Notes under the pieces: model-generated
What the model was told of the DNA's origin: nothing
The model's input: only the letters and a program-made list of their open reading frames with translations
Databases searched by the model: none
Program-made: the position numbers and the translations under genes
Assembly: GCA_016791445.1 (NCBI GenBank)
Contig: JAEUMP010000016.1
Span: 1 to 64,000 of the forward strand
DNA from: Hyphomonadaceae bacterium
GTDB lineage: Bacteria; Pseudomonadota; Alphaproteobacteria; Caulobacterales; Aquidulcibacteraceae
DNA: 64,000 bases
Direction: 5' to 3'
In this document: positions 16,166 through 25,903 of the stretch, piece after piece
How positions within the stretch are numbered: the stretch's first letter is position 1
Layout of the letters: the number at the start of each line of letters is the position of its first letter

Positions 16166-17687
16166 CCGCCGTACGCACTTCCGAGAGAATGAACGTCGTC
16201 ATGCGGCCGGTCGGCTCAAGACCGAGCGACCGTTCGAAGGACTCCACCGCGCGGCGGGTCGCCGGGCCGACTTCGCCGTCCGCCGCACCGTTGAGACGGC
16301 CTAGGCGGATCAAGCCCCGCTGCACTTCCTTGATGCTTGTTTGGGTGCGCAACAGCGCAGCGGAGGCCTGCGCCGCCGCGCGATCGACACCCGTGACCTT
16401 GGCCTTCACGCGGTTCAGAAGCGCCGGCGTGGGGTAGCCGTCGGCGGGCATGTTCTCGGCCTGCTGGAAGCGGCGAACGGCGGCGCGCGTGTTGTTGCCG
16501 AACATGCCGTCCGGCGCGCCGGCGCTGAAGCCCAGCTTGTTCAGCCCTTCCTGCAACTCGATGAGTTCGTTGCGCTGCAGCGAACCGATCTGCACGGGCC
16601 ACGGCGTCTGCAGGCCCGCCCCGCCCTCGAAGCCGCGCGCGAGCAGCGAGACAATCATCGCGTAGCGGTCGGACGGGTTGTAGGTGCGGATGACGCTGAA
16701 ATTGTGGAACAGCAGCAGCGCGGGCCCCCGCGCGCCCGCGGGCAGATACAGCTGCGCATTCATCGCCTGGATCGGCGCGCCGTATTCGTAGCCGCTTGCC
16801 GACCGAATGCCGAGTTGCACCCACTGCGAGATCGGGCGCGAGGTTCCGTCCGCGAGCGCGTAGTCGAAGTCGGCCGGCATCAGCACTTCGTCATAGACGG
16901 GCTCGCCGCGCTTCCAGCCGCGTGACGCCAGATAATTGGCGATCGAGGCGAAGACGTCGCCATTGTTGGTCCAGATGTCCTTGCGGCCGTCGCCGTCCCA
17001 GTCCACCGCCGTCGAGAGATAGACGTCGGGCATGAATTGCGGTTGGCCGAGCGCGCCGGCCCACGAACTCTTCAGCTGCTCGGGCCCGGCGAAGCCACGC
17101 TCGACCATTTCCATCAGCGCGATGAGGTACGTCTCGAACTGCGCGCGACGACGACCGTCCGCCGCGAGCGTCGCGAGCGCCAGCGGCGCATCGTAACTCA
17201 ACGGGAAAGTCCCGAAATTCGTTTCCACGCCCCAGATGGCTGCGATGATGTCGGCATCGACGCCGAAGCGGCGTTCGATGTCGGTGAAGAGCTGCGCATG
17301 CTGCTGCCGGCGGGCGATGCCGTCGGCGATCTTCTGCGGCGTCACGGCGCGGTTGATGTAGTCCCACACGGGGCGGACGAATTCCGCCTGGTTCTGGTCC
17401 TGCGTGATGATGCGCGGGTCCGGGCGCAAACCGGACAGGATCCGCACCACAACCGCCGGAGAGCGACCCGCCGCGACCGCCCGCTGCGCGAACCCGCCGC
17501 GCCAGGCATCGAAGGCCATGTCGCCGGAGGACGCGAATTCGAGGACGATCTGGCTGGGCGGCGCGACGAGCGGGGTGGCGGTCGGGGCCGGCGCCGTCGG
17601 CGCCTGGGCGAGGCTCGACTGCGATCCTGCCATCGTCAGCCCTGCCACGGCCGCCGAAAGGATGAGTGAAATGCGCGCCATGGACAT
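16113..17687 (-). CDS. Lytic murein transglycosylase, MltB family
   Basis: A 524-residue periplasmic enzyme that cleaves peptidoglycan with formation of 1,6-anhydromuramic acid. It has a signal peptide (about residues 1-28), an SLT_2/MltB catalytic domain with the acid Glu in WGVETNFG (E155) and ALGQPQFMP, and two C-terminal peptidoglycan-binding PG_binding_1 repeats: ELQEGLNKLGFSAGAPDGMFG and EVQRGLIRLGRLNGAADGEVG. It ends in a basic KKKKRRR tail. The arrangement (SLT_2 plus PG-binding) is common in alphaproteobacteria. The 3' end overlaps the convergent MFS gene by 53 bp. Confidence 0.9.
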   Translation of the reverse strand: MSMARISLILSAAVAGLTMAGSQSSLAQAPTAPAPTATPLVAPPSQIVLEFASSGDMAFDAWRGGFAQRAVAAGRSPAVVVRILSGLRPDPRIITQDQNQAEFVRPVWDYINRAVTPQKIADGIARRQQHAQLFTDIERRFGVDADIIAAIWGVETNFGTFPLSYDAPLALATLAADGRRRAQFETYLIALMEMVERGFAGPEQLKSSWAGALGQPQFMPDVYLSTAVDWDGDGRKDIWTNNGDVFASIANYLASRGWKRGEPVYDEVLMPADFDYALADGTSRPISQWVQLGIRSASGYEYGAPIQAMNAQLYLPAGARGPALLLFHNFSVIRTYNPSDRYAMIVSLLARGFEGGAGLQTPWPVQIGSLQRNELIELQEGLNKLGFSAGAPDGMFGNNTRAAVRRFQQAENMPADGYPTPALLNRVKAKVTGVDRAAAQASAALLRTQTSIKEVQRGLIRLGRLNGAADGEVGPATRRAVESFERSLGLEPTGRMTTFILSEVRTAVSRLPAPRPAKKKKRRR

Positions 17688-17814
17688 GAGTGGTCCCCGA
17701 TTCTGAAGGCGAAGCTATGGCGGATGACCCTTACAGCTTTGTTGCCAAACAGAATGTGACCAGCGGTTTACCCTCCCCAGGCCACGGCCGGCGGCGCCGG
17801 GCGCTCCCAATTCC

Positions 17815-17843
17815 TTGACAGCTAAGGGTCGGGCGCCTAGAAC
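17815..17843 (+). promoter_or_regulatory. Sigma-70-type promoter for rpmJ
   Basis: TTGACA (17815-17820), exactly 17 bases, then TAGAAC (17838-17843), about 57 bp before the rpmJ start. This is a near-consensus housekeeping promoter in the right place for rpmJ and the downstream HAD gene. Confidence 0.65.
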
Positions 17844-17899
17844 GCGCGACTTCCGAATTCCGGCGCTGACAGCGCCCGTAGAAGGTTTAGGCGAAGGCC

Positions 17900-18025
17900 A
17901 TGAAAGTCCGCAGCTCCCTCAAGTCGCTCAAGACCCGCCATCGGGACTGCAAGATCGTGCGCCGCAAGGGCCGGGTGTACATCATCAACAAGGTCGACCC
18001 GCGCTATAAGGCCAAGCAAGGCTGA
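17900..18025 (+). CDS. rpmJ: 50S ribosomal protein L36
   Basis: A 41-residue protein starting [20 protein letters not shown], which matches the L36 family. It is the longer, largely zinc-free form found in alphaproteobacteria: only one of the usual zinc-ligand Cys residues is present, unlike the 38-residue Cys4-type. It is a component of the large ribosomal subunit near the peptidyl-transferase region. A consensus promoter lies 57 bp upstream. Its stop codon overlaps the next start (TGATG), so the HAD gene downstream is translationally coupled. Confidence 0.93.
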   Translation: MKVRSSLKSLKTRHRDCKIVRRKGRVYIINKVDPRYKAKQG

Positions 18026-18642
18026 TGGCTGCCGGACGTGCGAAAGCCGTCCTGTTCGACTATGGCAACGTCCTCGTAAATTGGGACCCGCGCCACCTGT
18101 ACCGCCAGCTCTTCGCGGATCCTGCGGAGATGGACTGGTTCCTTGAGAACGTATGCACGATGGACTGGCATCTCCGGCACGATTCCGGGGAGCCGATGAC
18201 CGTGACCACCGCCGAACTGGCGAAGAAGCACCCGAAATACGCCGACGCGATCCGCGCTTGGGACACGCGCTTCTGCGACATGATCGGCCCCGAGATCGCG
18301 GGCTCCGTCGCCCTTCTCGATGAGGTCAAGGCGCAGGGGCTGAAGGTGGGCGTGCTCACCAACATGCCCGCGGATCAGGCGTGGGTATGCTTCCGCAACT
18401 TCTCCCGCTGGGCGGCGCTCGACACCATTATCGTCTCCGGCTTCGTGAAGATGGCGAAGCCCGGCGCGGATGTGTTCCGGCTGGCGCTGCACGCGCTCGA
18501 CCGGGAAGCGCACGAGGTCTTTTTCGTCGACGACAGTCCGAAGAACGTCGCGGCGGCGGAGGCGCTGGGGATCGCGTCGCATCTGTTCAGGGCGCCCGAC
18601 GCCTTCGGCGAGGCCCTGCGCAAGGCCGGATTTCTGGCGTAA
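18025..18642 (+). CDS. HAD-superfamily hydrolase (subfamily IA, YihX-like)
   Basis: A 205-residue cytosolic hydrolase. Motif I is FDYGNVLVNWD (nucleophile Asp12), motif II is GVLTNMP, and motifs III/IV are KPGADVF and VFFVDDSPKN. The FDxGNV form of motif I is shared with YihX-like sugar phosphatases and haloacid dehalogenases. Substrate unknown. The start codon overlaps the rpmJ stop, an unusual but tidy coupling of a ribosomal gene with a hydrolase. Confidence 0.88.
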   Translation: MAAGRAKAVLFDYGNVLVNWDPRHLYRQLFADPAEMDWFLENVCTMDWHLRHDSGEPMTVTTAELAKKHPKYADAIRAWDTRFCDMIGPEIAGSVALLDEVKAQGLKVGVLTNMPADQAWVCFRNFSRWAALDTIIVSGFVKMAKPGADVFRLALHALDREAHEVFFVDDSPKNVAAAEALGIASHLFRAPDAFGEALRKAGFLA

Positions 18643-18661
18643 AGTCGCGTCACGAGACCCC

Positions 18662-19228
18662 ATGCGCCGCATCCTCACCGCCCTCTTCCTGATCAGCGCC
18701 CCGCTCGCCGCTTGCGGCGCGCCGCCGCCCGCTGACCAAACGACCGCCGATCCCGCGCTCGACGAATTGTTCAAGTCGCTGCTTACCGCCCCCACGGCTG
18801 CGGAAGCTTCTGCGCTGGAAGAACAGGTGTGGCAGACGTGGGGCCAGTCCGGCAGCGCGACGGTCGACGTCCTCATCGAGCGCGCCGACGCCGCTGAAGC
18901 GGCGGGCGACAAGGCGCTTGCCCTTTCCTTCGTCGATCAGGCGACGTCGCTGACGCCCAGCTATGCGGGCGCATGGTACCGCCGCTCCATCCTGCGTTAC
19001 GACGCCGACGACCGCGCCGGCGCCATCGCCGACATCCAGGAAACGCTGAAGCGCGAGCCCCGCCATTTCGGCGCGCTTGCGGGCCTCGGCCTCATCTACG
19101 AGGACATGGGCCAGGAGAAGGCCGCGCTCGAAGCCTATCGTCGCGCGCTGGAAATTCACCCGTTCCTCGAGACCGCCAAGCAGGGCGTCGCGCGGCTGGA
19201 ACCGAAGGTGGACGGGCAGGATTTGTAA
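18662..19228 (+). CDS. TPR-containing lipoprotein
   Basis: A 188-residue protein with a lipoprotein signal (lipobox LAAC, Cys at residue 18) and a C-terminal pair or trio of tetratricopeptide repeats (about residues 90-180), for example [20 protein letters not shown] and [23 protein letters not shown] lipoproteins act as docking or scaffolding proteins at the inner or outer membrane; no partner is obvious here. It is followed by a copy of the 130-bp interspersed repeat. Confidence 0.8.
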   Translation: MRRILTALFLISAPLAACGAPPPADQTTADPALDELFKSLLTAPTAAEASALEEQVWQTWGQSGSATVDVLIERADAAEAAGDKALALSFVDQATSLTPSYAGAWYRRSILRYDADDRAGAIADIQETLKREPRHFGALAGLGLIYEDMGQEKAALEAYRRALEIHPFLETAKQGVARLEPKVDGQDL

Positions 19229-19237
19229 GGCGCGTTT

Positions 19238-19375
19238 TCTTCCCCCGCTTGCGGGGGAAGTACCCGGCAAAGCCGGGGGATGGGGGCGGGCGCCGCGCCC
19301 CCTCCGTCTCGCGCTTGCCGCGCGATCCACCTCCCCCGTTTCGCTCACGCTCACGGAGGAGGAAAGGTTCACACC
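19238..19375. repeat. ~130-bp interspersed repeat, copy 2
   Basis: The same element as 3001-3130 in opposite orientation. It runs from TTCTTCCCCCGCTTGCGGGG to CACGGAGGAGGAAAG and lies between the TPR lipoprotein gene and gapR. The first 30 bases form a hairpin directly after the lipoprotein gene and could stop transcription. Confidence 0.8.
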
Positions 19376-19469
19376 TGTGGCGCTTTCACCTGTGAACCGC
19401 CGGCTCCTCGCCGCAAACCCCGCCGCGAATCGCTCTAGCGTTCCGGAAACGAAAACAAAGGGGTTCTCC

Positions 19470-19757
19470 ATGGCCGACGACGCAGGTTCCTTCATCGCCG
19501 CCGACGCTGCGCCGCAGACGCTGACGCAATCCGCGCAGGAGCGCCTGCGCCAGCTCATCGCGCGCATCGAAAAGCTCGAAGAGGAAAAGGCGAGCGTCGC
19601 CGCCGACATCAAGGAAGTCTATGGCGAAGCGAAGTCGACCGGCTTCGACACCAAGGTGATGCGCAAGGTCATCGCGCTGCGGAAGCAGGACCGCAACGAG
19701 CGCGCCGAGATGGAAATGGTCATGGACCTCTATCTCGCGGCGCTCGGCGAAATCTGA
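19470..19757 (+). CDS. gapR: GapR-family DNA-binding protein (DUF2312)
   Basis: A 95-residue protein of the DUF2312 family. In Caulobacter the family member GapR is a nucleoid-associated protein that binds overtwisted, AT-rich DNA ahead of replication and transcription. The diagnostic stretch [20 protein letters not shown], followed by [20 protein letters not shown] and the LYLAALGEI end, is intact. It forms a long coiled coil from residue 20 on. The start at 19470 gives MADDAGSF, matching the family. It appears monocistronic, downstream of a repeat copy. Confidence 0.92.
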   Translation: MADDAGSFIAADAAPQTLTQSAQERLRQLIARIEKLEEEKASVAADIKEVYGEAKSTGFDTKVMRKVIALRKQDRNERAEMEMVMDLYLAALGEI

Positions 19758-19781
19758 GCAAAAGTGCTATAGCGGGGCGTC

Positions 19782-20123
19782 ATGCCCCGCGACGTCGATC
19801 CCAAACGCACGCGCAAGGCGCTCCGGCAGGTGCGTCGCTTGACGGCGCTGCAGGACGCGCCGGAAGGCGCGCCGCCGCCTGACTATTCGGGCTGGGAGAA
19901 GGAATTCCTCAGCGAGGTCGAGGCGCGTCTCGACAAATATGGCTCGGCTTTCGCCGATCTCGGCAAAGGCGCGCCCGACGAAGCGCTCTCGCGGCTGCAG
20001 GCGCAGAAGCTCAAGGAAATCGAGAAGAAGGCCAAGGACCAGGCGAACGGCAAGGAGCCGAGGCGCTCCGGCTTCAAGCGGAAGACGCCGCCTTGGGCAA
20101 AGAAAGCGGAGTCGGAGGAATGA
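19782..20123 (+). CDS. Hypothetical protein, charged and helical
   Basis: A 113-residue, Lys/Glu/Arg-rich cytosolic protein with no signal peptide. The central part has YSGWEKEFLSEVEARLDKYG and FADLGKGAPDEALSRLQAQK, which look like a conserved alphaproteobacterial hypothetical; the C-terminus is basic (SGFKRKTPPWAKK). It overlaps the downstream threonine-dehydratase-like gene by 4 bases (ATGA) and follows gapR by 24 bases, so the three may be one transcript. Function unknown. Confidence 0.7.
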   Translation: MPRDVDPKRTRKALRQVRRLTALQDAPEGAPPPDYSGWEKEFLSEVEARLDKYGSAFADLGKGAPDEALSRLQAQKLKEIEKKAKDQANGKEPRRSGFKRKTPPWAKKAESEE

Positions 20124-21064
20124 TCACCCGCGACGATCTCGACGAGGCCTGGAAAGTCGTGCGCGGCGTGTTCGGACCGACGCCCGCCTATGCCTGGCCG
20201 CTGCTCGCCGAACGCGCGGGCCACACGATCGTGGTCAAGCACGAAAACCACTGCCCGACCGGCGCGTTCAAGGTGCGGGGTGGGCTCGTCTTTCTTGCGC
20301 GCCTGCGCGAGCGGATGCCGGCATGCCCGGGTCTCGTCACCGCCACGCGCGGCAATCACGGCCAGTCCATCGCCTTCGCCGCATCGCGCACCGGCGTGCC
20401 GCTCACCATCGTCGTGCCGCACGGCAATTCCCGCGAGAAGAACGCCGCCATGCGCGCCTTCGGCGCCGATCTGATCGAGCACGGTCGCGACTTCGACGAA
20501 GCGCGCGTGCACGCGGCGCGTCTCGGGCTCGAACGTGGCCTCGTCTATGCGCCGTCCTTCCATCCCGATCTCGTCGCGGGCGTCGCGACGTATGCCGTCG
20601 AACTCTTCGGCGCGCACCCGGATGTGGAAACGGTCTATGTGCCGGTCGGCCTCGGCTCGGGCGTGTGCGCCGTGACGATGGTGCGCGATCTCTTCGGCCT
20701 GCCGGCGAAGATCGTCGGCGTGGTTTCCGAAAAAGCGGATTGCTATGCGCTGTCGTTTGAATCCGGCGCGCCCGTCGAAACGCCGAGCGCGGACACTTTC
20801 GCCGACGGGCTCGCCGTGCGCGTGCCGAACGCGGACGCTTTCGGGATCATCAAGGCCGGCGTCGACCGCATCGTGCGCGTCAGCGACGCCGAGATCGCCG
20901 CCGCCATGCGCATCCTGCACGAAGACACGCACAACATGGCCGAAGGCGCGGGCGCTGCAGCGCTGGCGGCCGCGCTGAAAGAGCGCGTGAAAGGCAAGGC
21001 CGCCGTGATCCTCAGCGGCGCGAACGTCGATCGCGAGATCGCGGCGAAAGTGCTCGCGGGTTAG
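20120..21064 (+). CDS. Threonine dehydratase-like PLP enzyme
   Basis: A 314-residue fold-type II pyridoxal-phosphate enzyme. The PLP lysine is K51 in TGAFKVRGG, the phosphate-binding Gly-rich loop is [11 protein letters not shown], and the early [14 protein letters not shown] is the serine/threonine dehydratase signature. It lacks a C-terminal ACT regulatory domain, as in the catabolic/YbaK-neighbour type. It probably deaminates threonine or serine, or acts as a racemase-like paralogue; the two cannot be separated by eye. The start overlaps the previous stop, with GGAGGA before it. The 3' end overlaps pheT by 4 bp, tail to tail. Confidence 0.87.
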   Translation: MITRDDLDEAWKVVRGVFGPTPAYAWPLLAERAGHTIVVKHENHCPTGAFKVRGGLVFLARLRERMPACPGLVTATRGNHGQSIAFAASRTGVPLTIVVPHGNSREKNAAMRAFGADLIEHGRDFDEARVHAARLGLERGLVYAPSFHPDLVAGVATYAVELFGAHPDVETVYVPVGLGSGVCAVTMVRDLFGLPAKIVGVVSEKADCYALSFESGAPVETPSADTFADGLAVRVPNADAFGIIKAGVDRIVRVSDAEIAAAMRILHEDTHNMAEGAGAAALAAALKERVKGKAAVILSGANVDREIAAKVLAG

Positions 21065-23445
21065 GCCCGCAGCACGCCGCCCGTCGCCTTCGCCACCGCC
21101 GCGATGATCTTTTTCGCGATCTCTTCGATCTCCGCCGCATCCAGCGTCTTTTCGCGCGGCTGCAGCGTCACCTCGATAGCGAGCGACTTCTTGCCCTCAT
21201 CGACACCCTTGCCGCGATAGACATCGAACAGGCTCACGTCCGTCACCAGCTGCTTGTCGGCGCCATAGGCGGCGCGCACGAGATCGGCGGCGGCGACTTT
21301 CTCTTCCACCACGAACGCGAAATCGCGCGTGAACGGCATGAGGTCGAGTTTCTCCAGCGCGGGCTTCGCGTGCGTCTGCTTCGCGCGCGGCGCAGGGATA
21401 TGGTCGACCATGATCTCGAACGCGAGCGCAGGGCCTTCCACCTCCAGCGCATTGAGAATGCGCGGATGCACATCGCCGAAACGCGCGATGACCTTGTTAC
21501 CGAGCTTCAACGCGCCGCCGCGACCGGGATGTTGCCATGGCGCATCGGCTGCGCCCGTCTGCAACGACGACACCGGCGCGCCCATCGCTTCGAGCGCCAT
21601 CAGGCAATCGCGCTTCATCTCGAAGAGGTCCGGTGTCTCCGCACCCTGCCAGGAGCGCTTCGGCCGAGGCTGACGAACAGCGGCAACCGTGCGCGCCTGC
21701 CCGGCATCAGTATCATCGGACCATGCCGGACCCGCTTCGAACAGCATGAGATCGCCGCGCCCGCGATCGAGATTGCGCTGCGCGGCGCGCAGCAGGTTCG
21801 GCAGCGCCGACGGCCGCATGCAGTCGAGATCCGACGCGATAGGATTGGCGAGCACGAGCTTTTCCGCGCCGCCGCCAAAGAGTGCGGCGTGCTTGCGTTC
21901 GCAGAAGCTCCACGTGACGCACTCGAAATAACCTGCGCCAGCAAGCGCACGGCGCACGAGACGCGTGCGGCTTTCGCCGACGCTGGCCGGCGGGGCGCGA
22001 TACCCGCTGGCGCGCGGCGGCTCGTTGGCGGGCAGTTTGTCGAAGCCTTCGATGCGCGCGATTTCCTCGACGAGATCGGCAGGGCCCTCCACGTCGCGAC
22101 GCCATGTCGGCGGCTGCACGGTGAGCCTCTTCGCATCGCCATTGAGCACGAAGCCGAGGGCCGTGAGGATTTCCTTGGCCCGATCCGGCTTCACATCGAG
22201 CCCGGCGAGCCCCCTCACGCGCGCGGTGTCGAACGGCACCGCCTTCGGCGGCGCCGGGATCGCGCCCGCAAGCATCGGCTCGGACGCTTCGCCGCCGCAG
22301 ATGTCGAGGATCAGTTGCGTCGCCAGTTCGAGGCCGCCGAGTACGAAGCCCGGGTCGACGCCGCGTTCGAAGCGGTACTTCGCATCGGAATTGATGCTCG
22401 TCGCGCGGCCCGTCTGCGCGGTGCGCAGCGGATCGAACCACGCGCTTTCCAGCAGCACGTCCGTGGTCGCGTCACTGACGCCCGACGTCTCTCCGCCCAT
22501 GACGCCGCCGAGACCCAACACCTGAGCGTCATCGGCGATGACGCACATGTCCGGCGTGATGTCGTAGGTCTCGCCATCGAGCGCGACGAATTTTTCTCCC
22601 GCCTTGCCGAGGCGCGCGCGCACCGTGCCGGTGAGTTTCGCCGCGTCATAGACGTGCAGTGGCCGCGCACGGTCGAAGCAGAGATAGTTGGTGATGTCGA
22701 CGAGCGCCGAGCGCGGCTTCAGGCCGATGGCCTTGAGCTTCTGCTGCAGCCATGGCGGCGAGGCCACGTTCTTTACGCCGCGAAAATAGCGCGCCGCGAA
22801 CGCGGGGCATGCGGACGCATCGTCCGTCGCCACCGGCGTCGGCGACACGAACGCGCCCTTCACCGGCTTCACGGGCCTGGCGATGAACTTGCCGACGCCT
22901 GCGGCCGCGAGATCGCGCGCGATGCCGTCGACGCCCAGCCAGTCGGGCCGGTTCGGCGTGACTTCGAAGTCGATCACCGCATCGGAAAGACCGAGTGCAT
23001 CGGCGGCGGGCGTGCCGACCGCAAGTTTCGCATCGAGTTCGAGAATGCCGTCGCCGTCGGAATCGACTTCAAGCTCCGCGCCGGAGCACAGCATGCCGTT
23101 CGACACCACACCGCGCACGGGCCGCGCTTCGAGCGTGATGCCGCTGCCGGGAATGTACGTCCCGAGCGGCGCGTAGATCGTCACCAGACCCGGCCGCGCA
23201 TTCGGCGCACCGCAGACGATTTCCTTGCGCCCGTCTTTCGTATCGACCTGGCAGACGCGCAGACGATCGGCGTTCGGGTGCTGTACGGCTTCGACGATCT
23301 TCGCGACGGAGAACACCTTCAGCTTCTCGCCGGGATTTTCAACGTGCTCGACTTCGAGGCCGGCCATTGTCATCGCGTCCACGACCTGTTCGATCGTCGC
23401 ATTCGTTTCGAGGTGGTCCTTCAGCCAGGACAGCGTGAACTTCAT
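21061..23445 (-). CDS. pheT: Phenylalanine-tRNA ligase beta subunit
   Basis: A 794-residue subunit of the alpha2-beta2 phenylalanyl-tRNA synthetase. Domains in order: the start [14 protein letters not shown]; the tRNA-binding OB-fold (residues about 40-150, [19 protein letters not shown]); B3/B4 editing domain; B5 domain ([18 protein letters not shown] precedes it); and the C-terminal FDX-ACB anticodon-binding domain ([10 protein letters not shown] and [13 protein letters not shown]). The ATG at 23445 fits the family; the frame stays open upstream through a neighbour. It overlaps the small gene upstream by 4 bases (ATGA), so pheS, that gene and pheT form one operon. Confidence 0.95.
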   Translation of the reverse strand: MKFTLSWLKDHLETNATIEQVVDAMTMAGLEVEHVENPGEKLKVFSVAKIVEAVQHPNADRLRVCQVDTKDGRKEIVCGAPNARPGLVTIYAPLGTYIPGSGITLEARPVRGVVSNGMLCSGAELEVDSDGDGILELDAKLAVGTPAADALGLSDAVIDFEVTPNRPDWLGVDGIARDLAAAGVGKFIARPVKPVKGAFVSPTPVATDDASACPAFAARYFRGVKNVASPPWLQQKLKAIGLKPRSALVDITNYLCFDRARPLHVYDAAKLTGTVRARLGKAGEKFVALDGETYDITPDMCVIADDAQVLGLGGVMGGETSGVSDATTDVLLESAWFDPLRTAQTGRATSINSDAKYRFERGVDPGFVLGGLELATQLILDICGGEASEPMLAGAIPAPPKAVPFDTARVRGLAGLDVKPDRAKEILTALGFVLNGDAKRLTVQPPTWRRDVEGPADLVEEIARIEGFDKLPANEPPRASGYRAPPASVGESRTRLVRRALAGAGYFECVTWSFCERKHAALFGGGAEKLVLANPIASDLDCMRPSALPNLLRAAQRNLDRGRGDLMLFEAGPAWSDDTDAGQARTVAAVRQPRPKRSWQGAETPDLFEMKRDCLMALEAMGAPVSSLQTGAADAPWQHPGRGGALKLGNKVIARFGDVHPRILNALEVEGPALAFEIMVDHIPAPRAKQTHAKPALEKLDLMPFTRDFAFVVEEKVAAADLVRAAYGADKQLVTDVSLFDVYRGKGVDEGKKSLAIEVTLQPREKTLDAAEIEEIAKKIIAAVAKATGGVLRA

Positions 23446-23921
23446 GGTTGGTCCGCCGGAATCTTGGTGGTGGGCGTTGGCGTCGCGGGGTCCTCGACCT
23501 TGCGGAGAATTTCGAAGCCGATGCGATTGGGCGGCGCCTCGGGCGTCTGCTTTTTCGCGGCGACCAGCAACATGCTGACCTGACTGACGTGCTGGATCAG
23601 CTGCATCGGCGCGCCGTCGGGCCCGCGACCGAAGAAGAGGATGAGATCGGGCGCCCAGAATCCGATGTCGAGCGCGTGGAAAACCTGCGCTTCGCTGAAC
23701 GAAACGAGGCGGAATCCCACTTCGTGTTCGGCGTCGAGCTGCTTTTCGAACGCCACGATCGCCTGCGCGAGACGCTGGAACATCCACTGCGCGTCGGAGA
23801 CGTTCTTCGGACGCGCTTCGACGAGCGCCGGCGTGTCGTTGCAGCCGGTGATCTGGTAGCGAACGCTCGACGACAGGCCGAGCGGATCGGGCGTGGCGGG
23901 CGGTTTAGGCGCGTCGGTCAT
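23442..23921 (-). CDS. Conserved hypothetical protein between pheS and pheT (possibly DUF6173)
   Basis: A 159-residue cytosolic protein. It contains [20 protein letters not shown], a central [21 protein letters not shown], and [14 protein letters not shown] associate this pattern with the DUF6173 family but cannot verify that. Both ends overlap its neighbours by 4 bases (ATGA at each junction), so it is translated together with the two synthetase subunits. No function is known; the position suggests either a harmless passenger or a link with aminoacylation. It has no signal peptide or membrane helix. Confidence 0.7.
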   Translation of the reverse strand: MTDAPKPPATPDPLGLSSSVRYQITGCNDTPALVEARPKNVSDAQWMFQRLAQAIVAFEKQLDAEHEVGFRLVSFSEAQVFHALDIGFWAPDLILFFGRGPDGAPMQLIQHVSQVSMLLVAAKKQTPEAPPNRIGFEILRKVEDPATPTPTTKIPADQP

Positions 23922-25003
23922 GCGATGCCTCCCGCCAGACCTGCCGTGAGATAGGGCGAGAAGCCGTAGTGCTTCAGCCAGCGCGCATCGCTGCCGAAGA
24001 AATCGCGCAGGTCCGGCATGCCGTACTTCAGGATGGCGAGGCGGTCGACGCCCATGCCGAACGCGTATCCCTGATACTTCTCGGGATCGACGCCGCAATT
24101 CTTCAGCACGTTGGGATGCACCATCCCGCAGCCGAGAATTTCGAGCCAGTCATCGCCCTGCCCGATGCGCACCTGACCGCCGCTGCGGTCGCAGCGCACG
24201 TCCATCTCCGCGCTCGGCTCGGTGAAGGGGAAATGGTGCGGGCGAAACCGCACGTCGACATCGTCGACCTCGAAATAGGCCTTGATGAACGCCATCAGCG
24301 TGCCCTTGAGGTCCGCCATCGTGGTCTTCTCGTCGATGACGAGGCCTTCGATCTGGTGGAACATGGGCGTGTGCGTGGCGTCGCTGTCCTTGCGATACGT
24401 GCGGCCCATGCAGATCATGCGGATCGGCGGCTTCTGCTTCAGCATCGTGCGCACCTGCACGGGGCTCGTGTGCGTGCGCAGCACCTTCCGCTCGCCCTTC
24501 TCGTCAGGCTTGAGGAAGAAAGTGTCGTGCATTTCCCGCGCCGGATGCTTGGGCGGGAAGTTCAGCGCGGTGAAATTGTTGAAGTCGGTCTCGATGTCCG
24601 GACCTTCTTCGAGAGCGAAGCCCATCTCGCCGAAGATGCGCGCGAGTTCTTCCTGCACCTGGCTGACCGGATGGATCGCGCCGACGCGCACCGGGCGGGC
24701 CGGCAGCGAAACATCGACCATTTCGCTTGCGAGCCTGGCTTCGAGCGCCGCCTCCGCGAGCGCCGCACGCTTGGCGACGATCGCCTCGCCGACGCGATCC
24801 TTCAAGCCGTTGAGCTTCGGTCCCATCGCCTGACGCTCATCCGGCGACATCGCGCCGAGCGTCTTCATCAGCGCCGAGATCGCGCCCTGCTTGCCCAGTG
24901 CGTCCACGCGCACGGCGTCGAGCGCGGCTTCGTCGGAAGCGCTTGCGATACGAGCAGAAAGATCAGCCTCGAGCGCGGCGAGATCGTTGGTCTTTGCGTT
25001 CAT
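23918..25003 (-). CDS. pheS: Phenylalanine-tRNA ligase alpha subunit
   Basis: A 361-residue catalytic subunit, class II synthetase. It has the N-terminal coiled coil (residues 1-85), then motif 2 in [12 protein letters not shown] (written here as [13 protein letters not shown]), the [21 protein letters not shown] segment contacting ATP and tRNA, and motif 3 [19 protein letters not shown] near the C-terminus. The gene starts 5 bases after a strong terminator-like hairpin that separates it from rplT, and no ribosome binding site is evident in that short spacer, which hints at control of pheS-pheT at this point. Confidence 0.95.
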   Translation of the reverse strand: MNAKTNDLAALEADLSARIASASDEAALDAVRVDALGKQGAISALMKTLGAMSPDERQAMGPKLNGLKDRVGEAIVAKRAALAEAALEARLASEMVDVSLPARPVRVGAIHPVSQVQEELARIFGEMGFALEEGPDIETDFNNFTALNFPPKHPAREMHDTFFLKPDEKGERKVLRTHTSPVQVRTMLKQKPPIRMICMGRTYRKDSDATHTPMFHQIEGLVIDEKTTMADLKGTLMAFIKAYFEVDDVDVRFRPHHFPFTEPSAEMDVRCDRSGGQVRIGQGDDWLEILGCGMVHPNVLKNCGVDPEKYQGYAFGMGVDRLAILKYGMPDLRDFFGSDARWLKHYGFSPYLTAGLAGGIA

Positions 25004-25007
25004 GCGA

Positions 25008-25039
25008 AAATGGGCCCCGGCCTTCGCCGGAGCCCATTT
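25008..25039 (-). terminator. Hairpin between rplT and pheS (terminator or attenuator)
   Basis: The arms AAATGGGC...CCGGC and GCCGG...GCCCATTT pair around CTTC with one internal mismatch. On the minus strand it is followed by TTTTCGC and then the pheS ATG. It could end the rpmI-rplT transcript or attenuate pheS-pheT; no Phe-rich leader peptide is visible. Confidence 0.6.
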
Positions 25040-25080
25040 CCTTGATCGTTGCGAGATCGGGCGCCGGCTGTTTTCAGTGG

Positions 25081-25096
25081 TCCCGGCATGCCGGGA
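25081..25096. repeat. 16-bp perfect palindrome downstream of rplT
   Basis: TCCCGGCATGCCGGGA is a perfect 16-bp palindrome, 22 bases after the rplT stop. It resembles the short CCCGG-type palindromes scattered between genes in many GC-rich proteobacteria; a related 10-bp pair lies between ffh and rpsP. Confidence 0.5.
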
Positions 25097-25117
25097 TCGA
25101 ACAGCGCGCGACGGCGA

Positions 25118-25480
25118 TCAGGCGAGAGCCGCGCGCGCCTTGTCCACGAGGCCCTTGAAGGCTTCCGGCTGGTTCATGGCGAGATCCGCCATCACCTTGC
25201 GGTCCACCACAACGCCGGCCTTCGTGAGCCCGTCGATAAATCGCGAGTACGTCAGCTTGTCGTCATGGAAACGCACGGCGGCGTTGATGCGCTGGATCCA
25301 GAGCCCACGGAACGTGCGCTTCTTGGCCTTGCGGTCGCGGTAGGCGTACTTGCCGGCCTTCTCGACCGCCGCGTTCGCCGCGCGGAACGTGTTCTTGCGG
25401 CGGCCAAAATAGCCGCGCGCTTCGGAAAGAATCTTCTTGTGACGGGCGTGCGCGGTGACGCCCCGTTTGACGCGTGCCAT
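25118..25480 (-). CDS. rplT: 50S ribosomal protein L20
   Basis: A 120-residue ribosomal protein. It starts [18 protein letters not shown] and contains [20 protein letters not shown] and [13 protein letters not shown], all typical of L20, which binds 23S rRNA early in large-subunit assembly. It follows rpmI by 14 bases. In many bacteria L20 represses its own operon by binding the rpmI leader; a hairpin leader upstream of rpmI (25740-25779) would suit that here, as inference. Confidence 0.97.
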   Translation of the reverse strand: MARVKRGVTAHARHKKILSEARGYFGRRKNTFRAANAAVEKAGKYAYRDRKAKKRTFRGLWIQRINAAVRFHDDKLTYSRFIDGLTKAGVVVDRKVMADLAMNQPEAFKGLVDKARAALA

Positions 25481-25494
25481 CGGTCAGTCTCCGC

Positions 25495-25704
25495 TCAGTT
25501 GAGGCCGTAGGGAATCCAGAGCTTCACGCGATCCGCATCGGGCTTCGCGATCTCTGCAGTTCCGCGGTTCTGGCGGATGTACTTGCCGGAGTGGCTGATG
25601 AGACGGTGGCGCTTGCCGGCGACGCCGGCCTTCACCTTGCCCGTCGCCGTGAGCTTGAAGCGCTTCTTCACGCCGCTCTTGGTCTTGAGCTTCTGTTTGG
25701 CCAT
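25495..25704 (-). CDS. rpmI: 50S ribosomal protein L35
   Basis: A 69-residue ribosomal protein: MAKQKLKTKSGVKKRFKLTA, then the typical HRLISHSGKYIRQNRG. The ATG at 25704 has AGGAGAG upstream. It lies directly before rplT. In the common infC-rpmI-rplT order, infC would be immediately upstream; here infC lies about 1.8 kb away with a TIR-Hfq gene, a DUF3052 gene and an opposing membrane-protein gene between. Confidence 0.96.
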   Translation of the reverse strand: MAKQKLKTKSGVKKRFKLTATGKVKAGVAGKRHRLISHSGKYIRQNRGTAEIAKPDADRVKLWIPYGLN

Positions 25705-25739
25705 TTCGCTCTCCTGAGGCCCATCTCCGGAAACCGGGG

Positions 25740-25779
25740 GGCCAAAGCATGAAAACGCGCCACGGCATGGCTTTTGGCC
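25740..25779 (-). promoter_or_regulatory. Hairpin in rpmI leader, possible ribosomal-protein control element
   Basis: On the minus strand GGCCAAAAGCCATG pairs with CATGCTTTGGCC across a 14-base loop with two single-base bulges, 36-75 bases upstream of the rpmI start codon. Position and strength suggest autogenous control by L20, or simply a structured leader. Confidence 0.4.
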
Positions 25780-25903
25780 GGGCGCGCCCTTGAAGGACGG
25801 GGCGTATAGCAACGGGGGACCGCGCCCGCAAGTCGCCCGGATGGGGATCGGCGATGGACGCGCAGCCTCCCGGAAAGGTAAACAGGAAGGACGGAGACAC
25901 CCC

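Noticed and set aside
21370..23583. Long plus-strand open frame opposite pheT
   Set aside because: Arg-rich antisense of pheT with no recognisable motif; pheT is unmistakable.
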